From positions 2,393,001 through 2,457,000 of the forward strand of contig NZ_CP039249.1 of NCBI RefSeq assembly GCF_004795835.1: a stretch of DNA of 64,000 nt, read 5' to 3'. The notes under the pieces were generated by a model, which worked only from the letters and a program-made list of their open reading frames with translations, was not told the origin of the DNA and made no database searches. A program made the position numbers and the translations under genes. Source of the stretch: Sphingomonas sp. PAMC26645. Its GTDB lineage: Bacteria > Pseudomonadota > Alphaproteobacteria > Sphingomonadales > Sphingomonadaceae. Of the stretch, positions 1 to 7,031 are shown piece by piece; position 1 is the first letter of the stretch, and each line of letters begins with the position of its first letter.

Positions 1-302
1 ATCGGCGCAAGATCGCCAGGCGCCGTGGTAACGAGCGAATAATAGGCTTCGGATACCGCCAGCGCCGGATCGAGCTCAAAATGCTCCGCCAACAATGGCG
101 CGATCCGGCGTCGCATCGTCTCGGCGAGGCGCGGCGGCACCTCGGCGCGGACGCCGGGATAATGCGGGCCGATCGGTGCCATCCGCAGGCTCGCCGCATC
201 CTCGCGCAGTGCGTCCGGGTCGGGCCAGAAATCATCGATCACGATCAGCGGGCGCTGTTCCTCCCCCTGGAGGTGAAGCGTGGTTTTCGGCGTTTGGGTC
301 AT
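1..302 (-). CDS. DUF6445 family protein, N-terminal part (cut by window edge)
   Basis: The first 100 residues can be read on the minus strand before the window ends. They begin MTQTPKTTLHLQGEEQ and continue IVIDDFWPDPDALREDA and GPHYPGVRAEVPP, a pattern I associate with DUF6445, a family often found beside MFS sugar transporters and tryptophan halogenases in sphingomonads and xanthomonads. The molecular function is unknown. The ATG at 302 has an AAGG five bases upstream; an in-frame ATG at 314 is a weaker alternative. It is divergent from the MFS transporter, with a 136-base shared control region. The family call rests on motif memory only. Confidence 0.6.
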   Translation of the reverse strand, partial: MTQTPKTTLHLQGEEQRPLIVIDDFWPDPDALREDAASLRMAPIGPHYPGVRAEVPPRLAETMRRRIAPLLAEHFELDPALAVSEAYYSLVTTAPGDLAP

Positions 303-396
303 ACCGGCCTTCATGCGGTGTGGCGGCGCGGCGGGGCAAGGTATTCGTATGCATAGTTGTTTTGCCGGTCGCTTGGGGTCAAGCCGGTCCATCAGA

Positions 397-418
397 TCGC
401 CACGCAGACAAGTGGCGA
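397..418. promoter_or_regulatory. Inverted repeat before the MFS start
   Basis: TCGCCAC and GTGGCGA form perfect 7-base arms around an 8-base spacer, immediately upstream of the Shine-Dalgarno of the MFS gene. It could be an operator or an mRNA hairpin in the leader. No T-run follows, so a terminator is unlikely. The function is inferred from position only. Confidence 0.25.
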
Positions 419-438
419 CCGATCAGGAGAGCCGCGTT

Positions 439-1938
439 TTGACCGAGAAACCAGTCCAGGGCTTTGCCGGCCTGTGGAACATCAGCTTCGGCTTTTTCGG
501 GATCCAGATCGGCTTCGCGCTACAGAACGCCAATATGAGCCGGATCTTCCAGACGCTTGGCGGATCGCTCGACGATCTCTCCTATCTATGGGTCGCGGCA
601 CCGCTGACCGGTCTGCTCGTCCAGCCGATCATCGGCCACTACAGCGATCGCACCTGGACACGTTTCGGCCGCCGCCGTCCGTATTTCTTCGCCGGTGCCG
701 TCCTCGCAGCGCTCGCGCTGTTCGTGATGCCCGAGGCGAAGATGCTGTGGCTCGCCGCGCTGACGCTGTGGGTGCTCGACGCCTCGGTCAACGTGTCGAT
801 GGAGCCGTTCCGCGCGTTCGTCGGCGACATGCTGCGCAAGGACCAGCACACTGCGGGCTATGCGCTCCAGACCGCGTTCATCGGCACGGGCGCAGTCGTC
901 GGCTCGATCTTTCCGTTCGCGCTCGCGCATCTCGGCGTGTCGGGCGATGCGCTGGCGGGTGTTCCCGACACCGTGCGCTACAGCTTCTGGTTCGGCGGCG
1001 CGGCATTGCTGCTCGCAGTCCTGTGGACGGTCGGCAACACGCGCGAATACAGCCCCGAACAGATGGCATCGTTCGCTGAATCCGACCGTGACGAGGCGCA
1101 CAGCGTTCCGGTCCGCGCGCTTGCCAGTCGCGGCTTCGCGACCAGCATCGCCTGGATCGTCGCCGGCATAGCGGTCGTGGTCGCGGTGCCCGAACTGGCG
1201 TTGCAGAAAGAAGTGTACCTGCTCGGCGGCCTGCTCGTAGCCTATGGCGGCGCCAGCCTCGCGGCCATACTCCTCGCGCGTGGCGGCAATGTCGACAACG
1301 CGCTGAGCCAGATCGTCGGCGACTTTGCCGCGATGCCCAGCGTCATGAAGCGCCTGGCGCTCGTCCAGTTCTTCAGCTGGTCCGCGCTGTTCATCATGTG
1401 GATCTTCACCACGCCCGTCGTCGCCCAGTACATGTACGGGTCGAGCGACGCGACGAGCGCCGCCTACAATGCGGGCAGCGATTGGGTCGGTGTGCTGTTC
1501 GCAGTCTACAATGCCGTCGCCGCGCTGGTCGCGTTACTGATACTGCCGCGGTTGGCCAGACGGATCGGCCGGGTCAAAACGCATATCGCCTGCCTGCTGT
1601 GCGGTGCCGCGGGGTTTGCGAGCTTCCTCGTGGTGCGCGATCCGACGATGCTGATCGTCAGCGAAGTCGGCGTCGGGATTGCCTGGGCGTCGATCCTCGC
1701 CATGCCCTACGCGATCCTCGCCTCCAGCCTGCCGCAAGCCAAGCTCGGTATCTACATGGGGTTGTTCAACATCTTCATCGTTCTTCCGCAGCTGCTGGTT
1801 GCCACGCTGATGGGATCGGTGCTGAAGGCATTCTTCCCGACCGAACCGATCTGGACGATGGCATTCGCCGCCATCGTGATGATTCTCGCAGCCCTCGCGA
1901 TGCTGCGCGTCCCCGAGATTCCCGATAAGTTCTCCTGA
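439..1938 (+). CDS. MFS transporter, sugar (SLC45/sucrose-like) type
   Basis: This 499-residue integral membrane protein has about twelve hydrophobic segments. The N-terminus reads GLWNISFGFFGIQIGFALQNANMSRIFQTLGG, and the loop after helix 2 carries the MFS signature as GHYSDRTWTRFGRRRPY, typical of the GPH/SLC45-like branch that moves sugars with protons. I chose the TTG at 439 because AGGAGA lies nine bases upstream and the family's conserved start follows directly. A longer reading frame from 280 would add an Arg/Gly-rich tail with no family resemblance. Divergence from a DUF6445 gene suggests a carbohydrate-uptake locus continuing beyond the left edge. The substrate is not determinable here. 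Confidence 0.85.
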   Translation: MTEKPVQGFAGLWNISFGFFGIQIGFALQNANMSRIFQTLGGSLDDLSYLWVAAPLTGLLVQPIIGHYSDRTWTRFGRRRPYFFAGAVLAALALFVMPEAKMLWLAALTLWVLDASVNVSMEPFRAFVGDMLRKDQHTAGYALQTAFIGTGAVVGSIFPFALAHLGVSGDALAGVPDTVRYSFWFGGAALLLAVLWTVGNTREYSPEQMASFAESDRDEAHSVPVRALASRGFATSIAWIVAGIAVVVAVPELALQKEVYLLGGLLVAYGGASLAAILLARGGNVDNALSQIVGDFAAMPSVMKRLALVQFFSWSALFIMWIFTTPVVAQYMYGSSDATSAAYNAGSDWVGVLFAVYNAVAALVALLILPRLARRIGRVKTHIACLLCGAAGFASFLVVRDPTMLIVSEVGVGIAWASILAMPYAILASSLPQAKLGIYMGLFNIFIVLPQLLVATLMGSVLKAFFPTEPIWTMAFAAIVMILAALAMLRVPEIPDKFS

Positions 1939-2387
1939 TGCGAGAAGCAGCAAACCGGCGCTGGACGGCTAGAGAAGGGGCCGCGCGATGTGGGCGACGT
2001 ATGCGACGTCTTCGGTGCGCGCGTCGCTGGACATCGACGATCTGTCTGGTGCGCTTGCCATCCCTGGGGACGAAACCTCGATCGGACTTGCTCAAGCGGC
2101 GATCTTTCAAGACCCGATGCGGCATGTGACAGCCTGAATCTTCAGAGCACCCCGCTGATTACTCGGGGCTCGGATGGCACGCAATAGTCGCATAGCCGCC
2201 TTCTGCAGGTAACAATATATAACCGCGCAGTCCGAGCTTTATCATTCGAGCAAGGCTAAGGACGTTTGCCCCCGTTTAATGAGGGTCGAAAGTTGCGAAC
2301 CCGGAAATCCCCAGAACTGCGCTTTGTGGATCTTCCGGTTTAGCCTCCGTGTTCAAACCATCCATTAGTCCCATTCGCTCTGATTGC
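1939..2387. other. Gene-poor spacer
   Basis: This 449-base stretch lies between the MFS transporter and the 3' end of the sensor kinase. Apart from one possible 49-codon frame at 1988-2137, I see no credible gene, hairpin with T-run, RNA gene or repeat. The part from about 2200 to 2350 is visibly richer in A/T than its surroundings. Confidence 0.5.
1988..2137 (+). CDS. Possible small protein, 49 aa
   Basis: An ATG at 1988 opens a 49-codon frame with protein-like composition (it reads MWATYATSSVRASLDIDDL at the start and ends DPMRHVTA). AGAAGGGG at 1972-1979 is a good Shine-Dalgarno eight bases upstream. It has no signal peptide or membrane segment. The other two frames here are Arg-rich and unconvincing. 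I do not recognise it; it could be a real small protein, a remnant of a larger gene, or chance. Confidence 0.3.
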   Translation: MWATYATSSVRASLDIDDLSGALAIPGDETSIGLAQAAIFQDPMRHVTA

Positions 2388-3584
2388 TCAGCTGGACGGA
2401 ACGGAAGGAACGGTGCCCTCGAACCATGTGTTGCCGGGGAGAGAATGGGCGAGGCTGAGATCGCCGTTGTGCCCCCGGAAGATTTGCCGGGCGAGCGCCA
2501 GACCCACGCCCGTGCCCTCGGTCTTGGTGGTGAAGAAAGGTCGGAAGATGTCGACCTGGTTTGCGACGGGGATACCGGGGCCGGTGTCGGTCACCGTGAA
2601 CTGTGTTTGGCCGACAAAGGCAGAGATGGTGAGCGTGACCCGCATGTCGGACGAGTCGTGCAACGCTTCGGCTGCGTTCTGCAACACCGCCCAGAGCGCC
2701 GCGGTCAATTGATCGGGGTCGGCCAGCAGATGGGCCGGTGCATCGATGAGGTCGGTCGTAAACGCGATCCTCGGCCATCTCGTCGCAAACAATGCCGCCA
2801 GATCGCTGACGAACCCGGCCAGAGGGATACGCTCCACCGAGGGGGCGGGCAGCTTCGCCAACGCACGGTAGCTTTCGCCGAACCGGTGCAGGCTGGCGGC
2901 GCGGCGCGCGACGGTCTCAACCGCGTCGCGCACCTTGGGCAGCATCGGGTCCGGATCGTCGAGCATCGCCACCGCGGTCTCGGCTAGCGAGGCGATCGGG
3001 GTAAGCGCGTTGACGATCTCGTGGCTCAGGACCTGGACGAGTTCGCGCAACGCGGCGGCCTCGGCGGCCTTCAGTTCGGCGTCGATGTCGATCAGCGCGC
3101 CGATCCGCGTCATTCGCCCTGCCAGTGCAAGGTCGCCGGTGGCCAGCGCGAAGCTCCGGATGTCGGCGTCCTGCCCGATCTCGATCGTGGCGGTGCGGCC
3201 GGGGCGGGTGTCGGCGAGCGCGGAAACGAGCCCCTCAGGCGGATCGACGACCAGATCGCCTGCGCCAAGCAATCGCCGCGCGGCGCGGTTGACGGCGCGC
3301 AACCGGCCGTCGTCGAGCGCAACCAAGGGCGCAGGCGACAGATCGAGATAGGCGTTCAGACGGCGCCGTTCCTCTTCTCCGGCAGACGGGGCCGGGATTG
3401 GTGGCGCCGGCATCGGCGAGCGCTGACCAGCGTCGACCAGGTCGAGCGCGACGATCCAGGTCGCGATCATCGCCGCGAGGAGCGCGGTGGCGTACAGACC
3501 GCGTGTGGCCGCAACCGCACCACCGGCGCCGGCCGCAGCTATCACCAGCGCGCGTACCACCGCGCGCATCCGGTCAGAGGCCAT
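2388..3584 (-). CDS. Sensor histidine kinase, NtrY-like
   Basis: This 398-residue kinase pairs with the response regulator just upstream; the two genes overlap by 11 bases. Two hydrophobic segments at about residues 11-50 form a short membrane anchor with almost no periplasmic loop, so any signal is probably sensed in or near the membrane. A PAS-like region spans about 75-165. The H-box is LSHEIVNALTPI with His188, the N-box is LQNAAEAL around Asn303, and the G boxes are DTGPGI (333-338) and TGVGLALA (358-365). All catalytic elements look intact. The operon is divergent from a MacAB-like exporter, which it probably controls. Confidence 0.85.
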   Translation of the reverse strand: MASDRMRAVVRALVIAAAGAGGAVAATRGLYATALLAAMIATWIVALDLVDAGQRSPMPAPPIPAPSAGEEERRRLNAYLDLSPAPLVALDDGRLRAVNRAARRLLGAGDLVVDPPEGLVSALADTRPGRTATIEIGQDADIRSFALATGDLALAGRMTRIGALIDIDAELKAAEAAALRELVQVLSHEIVNALTPIASLAETAVAMLDDPDPMLPKVRDAVETVARRAASLHRFGESYRALAKLPAPSVERIPLAGFVSDLAALFATRWPRIAFTTDLIDAPAHLLADPDQLTAALWAVLQNAAEALHDSSDMRVTLTISAFVGQTQFTVTDTGPGIPVANQVDIFRPFFTTKTEGTGVGLALARQIFRGHNGDLSLAHSLPGNTWFEGTVPSVPSS

Positions 3585-4815
3585 AGCGCGCCATCCGGCG
3601 ATAGAGCGCCGCGCGGGTCAGTCCGAGCTGTGCGGCGGCGCGGCTGACGTTGAAGGCGTGACGCTCGAGTGCCGCGGTGATCAGCGTTTCCTCGTTGCGC
3701 GCGAGCGACAGATCGGGGGCGAGCGATTGCGGCTCGGCGGCGCCGGGTGAACGCACCAGGTCGCCGACCGCGTAAGTCTCGCCATTGCCGAGCAGAACCG
3801 CGCGTTCCATCGTCTGGCGCAGGCCGCGGACGTTGTCGGGCCAACGATCCGCCGCGATCGCCTGCACAGTGTCCGCATCGAGTGGTCTGAGGGGCTTGCC
3901 GTGGCGGTAGGCGAACAGTGCAAGGAAATGGCGTGCGAGCAGCGCCGCGTCGCCCGCGCGATCCACGAGCGGCGGGAGGGTGATTTCGATCGTTCCGACG
4001 CGGTCGAGCAGGTCTTCGCCGATTGCCCCCCGAACGCCGGTGCGATCCAGTCGCGCGGTCGCAATGACGCGGATGCCGTCGAGCGCGGACAGCAGAACGC
4101 CGTTGAGCGCACGAGGCAGGCGGTCGATATGGTCGATCACCAGCAACCCGCCAGCGGCTGCTGCCGTTTGCTGGGCGATGACAGCGGCGTCCGCGGCCTC
4201 GGCGTCCACCGTGATGAGCGGCAGGCTGGCGTGGGGCGAGGCCTGATGAACCAGTCGGGCGATCAGCGTCTTGCCGGTGCCCGCAGCGCCGTGGATCAGG
4301 ATCGGGGCCGCGGTCGGCGCGACGCGGGCGACCAGGTCGCGGGCGCGTGCGATCCCGGCGCTTTCGCCGAGCAGAATGCCGTCGTGGATGGGCGGTGTCG
4401 CCGCTGTCTCCAGCTTCGCGCGGCGCAGCGCCAGCCCGCGCTCCACCGTGGTCAGCAGGCGTTCGTTGTTCCAGGGCTTGATCACGAAATCGGTCGCGCC
4501 GCTGCGCATCGCCCGGACGGCGACCGCGATCCCGCTATGCCCGGTGACGACGATGACGACCGCCCGCGCGTCCGCTGCGATCAGCCGGTCGAGCATCGCG
4601 AAACCCTCCTCGCCTGTGGTCCGCCCGCGCGCGAAGTTGAGGTCGAGCAGGATGACGTCAATCGGTTCGCCTGCGAGCAGCACCCAGGCCGCCTCCGGGT
4701 TCGCCGCGGTCGACACGCGCATCCCGTGCCGCTCGAGCAGCAACCGCGCTGCCTTGGCGATGTCGGGATCGTCGTCGACTACCAGGATATGTGATTCGGT
4801 TGACATGGCCGTCAT
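3574..4815 (-). CDS. NtrC-family response regulator without the GAFTGA loop
   Basis: This 413-residue regulator has a receiver domain (about 8-128; acidic pocket Asp14-Asp16, phospho-acceptor Asp58, Thr91, Lys113), a shortened AAA+ domain with Walker A GAAGTGKT (176-183) and Walker B LLVIDHI (224-230), and a Fis-type helix-turn-helix (about 375-410). The segment between Walker A and Walker B is abbreviated and contains no GAFTGA, the loop bEBPs use to engage sigma-54. It therefore probably acts without sigma-54, as some alphaproteobacterial NtrC/HupR-type proteins do. The gene starts at ATG 4815, three bases from inverted repeats shared with the divergent exporter operon; self-regulation and exporter control are likely inferences. 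Confidence 0.85.
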   Translation of the reverse strand: MTAMSTESHILVVDDDPDIAKAARLLLERHGMRVSTAANPEAAWVLLAGEPIDVILLDLNFARGRTTGEEGFAMLDRLIAADARAVVIVVTGHSGIAVAVRAMRSGATDFVIKPWNNERLLTTVERGLALRRAKLETAATPPIHDGILLGESAGIARARDLVARVAPTAAPILIHGAAGTGKTLIARLVHQASPHASLPLITVDAEAADAAVIAQQTAAAAGGLLVIDHIDRLPRALNGVLLSALDGIRVIATARLDRTGVRGAIGEDLLDRVGTIEITLPPLVDRAGDAALLARHFLALFAYRHGKPLRPLDADTVQAIAADRWPDNVRGLRQTMERAVLLGNGETYAVGDLVRSPGAAEPQSLAPDLSLARNEETLITAALERHAFNVSRAAAQLGLTRAALYRRMARYGL

Positions 4816-4817
4816 AG

Positions 4818-4930
4818 TGTCCGGAAATGGACAGTTGGTACAGTAGCGGTGACTGTTCCGGTGCCTTCGACAAGGAAGGCTAGTAATAACAGTGACTTAG
4901 GTTTACCTCGTTCGATCCCGTACACTGTCC
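4818..4930. promoter_or_regulatory. Operator-like inverted repeats between regulator and exporter operon
   Basis: The 117-base divergent control region contains repeated CTGTCC-type half sites. TGTCC/GGACA arms lie at 4818-4822 and 4829-4833 (6-base spacer). GGTACAGT at 4837-4844 faces ACTGTTCC at 4852-4859 (7 of 8 paired, 7-base spacer). A further ACTGTCC lies at 4924-4930, next to the adaptor start, and mirrors GGACAGT at 4829-4835. Repeated symmetrical half sites suggest dimer or oligomer binding by the adjacent NtrC-like regulator. The assignment is inferred. Confidence 0.5.
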
Positions 4931-4932
4931 GC

Positions 4933-6216
4933 ATGACGGAGACGACCCCAACAGGAACCGGCGCCGCGATGGACCGGCGTATCGAGCGGCCGCACGCCAA
5001 GCGGCGCAAGCGTATCGTGCGCGGTGCGCTTGCAATCGCGGTGGTGGCTGCGGCGGTGCTGCTGTGGCTGCTGATGCCCGGCGCCAATGCGCTGACCGTC
5101 GATGCCGCTGCGATCCGTACCGGGGATGTGGTGCGCGCGCCGTTCCGCGATTTTGTGCCGCTCCGCGCCGAGGTGGCGCCATTGCGCACCGTGTTCGTGA
5201 CCGCGATCTCCGGCGGGCAGGTCGCCGAGCTCACCGCAAGCGACGGCGCGATGGTCTCAGCCGGCACGCCGCTCGCACGTTTGTCCAATCCGTCGCTCGA
5301 ACTCGACGTGGCCAGTCGCTCGGCGGAGATCGTCGGGCAGTTGAGCGCGATCAGCGGCCAGCGGCTGTCGGTCCAGAACACGCGGCAGGACGGCGCACGC
5401 GATCTGGCCGAAGCACGTAATGCGCTGTCCAAGGCGCGGACGTTGCTCGCGCAGAAGCAGGTGCTGTTCGACAAGGGCATAATCACGCGCGCCGCGATCG
5501 ATCCGGTGCGCGAGGATGTCGGCTATCAGCAGGCGCGTGTTTCCGCGCTCGACCGCGGGACCGCGGAAGCGGGCGCGACGCTCGCCGACCAGTCATCGGG
5601 GATCGCCGCGACCGCGCGGCAGTTGCGCGAGAGCCTGGCCATGGTTCGGGCAAGTCTCTCCGCGCTGGTGCTGCGCGCGCCGGTCGCGGGACGGCTTACC
5701 GCCTTCACGCTGCAACCCGGGCAGACGCTCAAGGCCGGCGATCCGGTCGGGCAGATCGACTCCGAGGAACAGTGGAAGCTGACTGCCGATGTCGATCAAT
5801 TCTATCTCGGGCGCGTCCGGGTCGGGCTTGGCGCGGCGGCCGATATCGACGGGCGCAGCTATCCGATGTCGGTCATCAAAATCCTGCCACAGGTCACCGA
5901 AGGCCGGTTTCGCGTCGAGCTTGGTTTTCGTGGCGCTGCACCCACAGGACTGAACCGCGGCCAGACACTCGACGTGCGGCTCGTGCTCGGCGCGGACCGG
6001 CCTGCGGTGGTCGCACCGTCAGGCGGCTGGCTCGACGCGGGTGGTACCACCGCTTTCGTGCTCGACGGGAACGCGAAGGCCGTCAGGCGGGCGATCGTCG
6101 CCGGCCGACGCAATCCGGACCAGGTCGAGATCGTCTCCGGCCTCGTGCCCGGCGAGCGGATCGTGACCACCGCGCTCGGCACCTACACCCCCTTCCAGAC
6201 CCTCCTCATCCGATAG
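4933..6216 (+). CDS. Periplasmic adaptor (HlyD/MacA-like) of an ABC exporter
   Basis: This 427-residue membrane-fusion protein has a basic N-terminus (ERPHAKRRKR), one membrane anchor at about residues 34-53, a lipoyl/barrel-sandwich half (VAPLRTVFVTAISGGQVAEL), a helical hairpin rich in Ala, Arg and Gln, the second lipoyl half (LRAPVAGRLTAFTLQPGQ) and a beta-barrel/membrane-proximal C-terminus. It would bridge the inner-membrane ABC permease to an outer-membrane channel encoded elsewhere. ATG 4933 was chosen over an upstream GTG at 4849, which lies inside the operator region; ATG 4969 is also possible. It is the first gene of a four-gene exporter operon. Confidence 0.85.
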   Translation: MTETTPTGTGAAMDRRIERPHAKRRKRIVRGALAIAVVAAAVLLWLLMPGANALTVDAAAIRTGDVVRAPFRDFVPLRAEVAPLRTVFVTAISGGQVAELTASDGAMVSAGTPLARLSNPSLELDVASRSAEIVGQLSAISGQRLSVQNTRQDGARDLAEARNALSKARTLLAQKQVLFDKGIITRAAIDPVREDVGYQQARVSALDRGTAEAGATLADQSSGIAATARQLRESLAMVRASLSALVLRAPVAGRLTAFTLQPGQTLKAGDPVGQIDSEEQWKLTADVDQFYLGRVRVGLGAAADIDGRSYPMSVIKILPQVTEGRFRVELGFRGAAPTGLNRGQTLDVRLVLGADRPAVVAPSGGWLDAGGTTAFVLDGNAKAVRRAIVAGRRNPDQVEIVSGLVPGERIVTTALGTYTPFQTLLIR

Positions 6217-6224
6217 GATTCGAT

Positions 6225-6905
6225 ATGATCCAGTTACAGGACCTCAGCCGCACCTATGCCTCGGACGAGGTCGAGACGACTGCGCTCGGCGGCATCGACC
6301 TCGCAGTCGAGGCGGGTGAGTTCGTCGCGATCATGGGGCCGTCGGGGTGCGGCAAATCGACGCTGCTCAACATCATCGGCACGATCGACCGGCCCACGGA
6401 CGGACGGTATCTGTTCGAAGGGGCCGATATCGCGCGCGCGCCCGAAGCCGAACTCGCCAAGCTGCGCCGTGATCGACTGGGCTTCGTGTTCCAGAGTTTC
6501 AACCTGATCGACGAACTGACGATCGCAGAGAACGTCGCGCTGGGTCTCGCCTATCGGACGATGCCCGCGCGCGAGAAGAAGGACCGCGTGGCGGCGGCGA
6601 TGGATAGGGTCGGCATCGCCCACCGCCAGCGCCATCACCCGCATCAATTGTCGGGCGGCCAGCAACAGCGCGCGGCGATCGCCCGCGCGATCGTCGGCGA
6701 GCCGCGGCTGATCCTCGCCGACGAGCCGACCGGCAATCTCGATACCGAGAACGGCGCGCAGGTGATGGACATCCTCGGCCAGCTGAACGCCGAGGGTGCG
6801 ACGATCGTGATGGTCACGCACAGCCCGTCGCACGCCGATATCGCCAAGCGGACGGTGCACATGCTCGATGGCCGGATCCTGTCGTCGGCGCGGCGCGCTG
6901 CCTGA
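6225..6905 (+). CDS. ABC transporter ATP-binding protein, MacB/LolD type
   Basis: This 226-residue ATPase has every canonical motif: Walker A GPSGCGKST (38-46), Q-loop Gln90, signature LSGGQ (142-146), Walker B LILADE (162-167), D-loop NLD and an H-loop His in VTHSPSH. The length and the phrase ADEPTGNLD are typical of the LolD/MacB branch that powers FtsX-type permeases. It starts eight bases after the adaptor stop and its own stop overlaps the next start (TGATG), so translation is coupled. Confidence 0.92.
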   Translation: MIQLQDLSRTYASDEVETTALGGIDLAVEAGEFVAIMGPSGCGKSTLLNIIGTIDRPTDGRYLFEGADIARAPEAELAKLRRDRLGFVFQSFNLIDELTIAENVALGLAYRTMPAREKKDRVAAAMDRVGIAHRQRHHPHQLSGGQQQRAAIARAIVGEPRLILADEPTGNLDTENGAQVMDILGQLNAEGATIVMVTHSPSHADIAKRTVHMLDGRILSSARRAA

Positions 6906-7021
6906 TGCGCCGCTCGCTCCAGATGCTCGTGCTGATGCTGCTCCTGGTGGTCCTCGTCCGCCATCTCGCCGCGACCAAGCCCGGTTCCAAGCCCGGCCCC
7001 GATACCGCAAGCGACGCCTGA
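6905..7021 (+). CDS. Small single-span membrane peptide, 38 aa
   Basis: The ATG at 6905 shares its A with the stop of the ATPase (TGATG) and opens 38 codons. The peptide starts MRRSLQMLVLMLLLVVLV, a two-Arg start plus one leucine-rich membrane helix, and ends in a short Lys/Pro-rich tail. The stop at 7021 is followed by AAGGA and the permease ATG at 7032, so the frame fits the operon exactly. It may be an accessory peptide of the exporter or a translational coupler. I know of no family. Confidence 0.55.
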   Translation: MRRSLQMLVLMLLLVVLVRHLAATKPGSKPGPDTASDA

Positions 7022-7031
7022 AGGAACCGCC

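Noticed and set aside
280..438. N-terminal extension of the MFS transporter from 280
   Set aside because: The extra residues have no family resemblance and overlap the opposite-strand DUF6445 gene; a good ribosome site precedes the TTG at 439.
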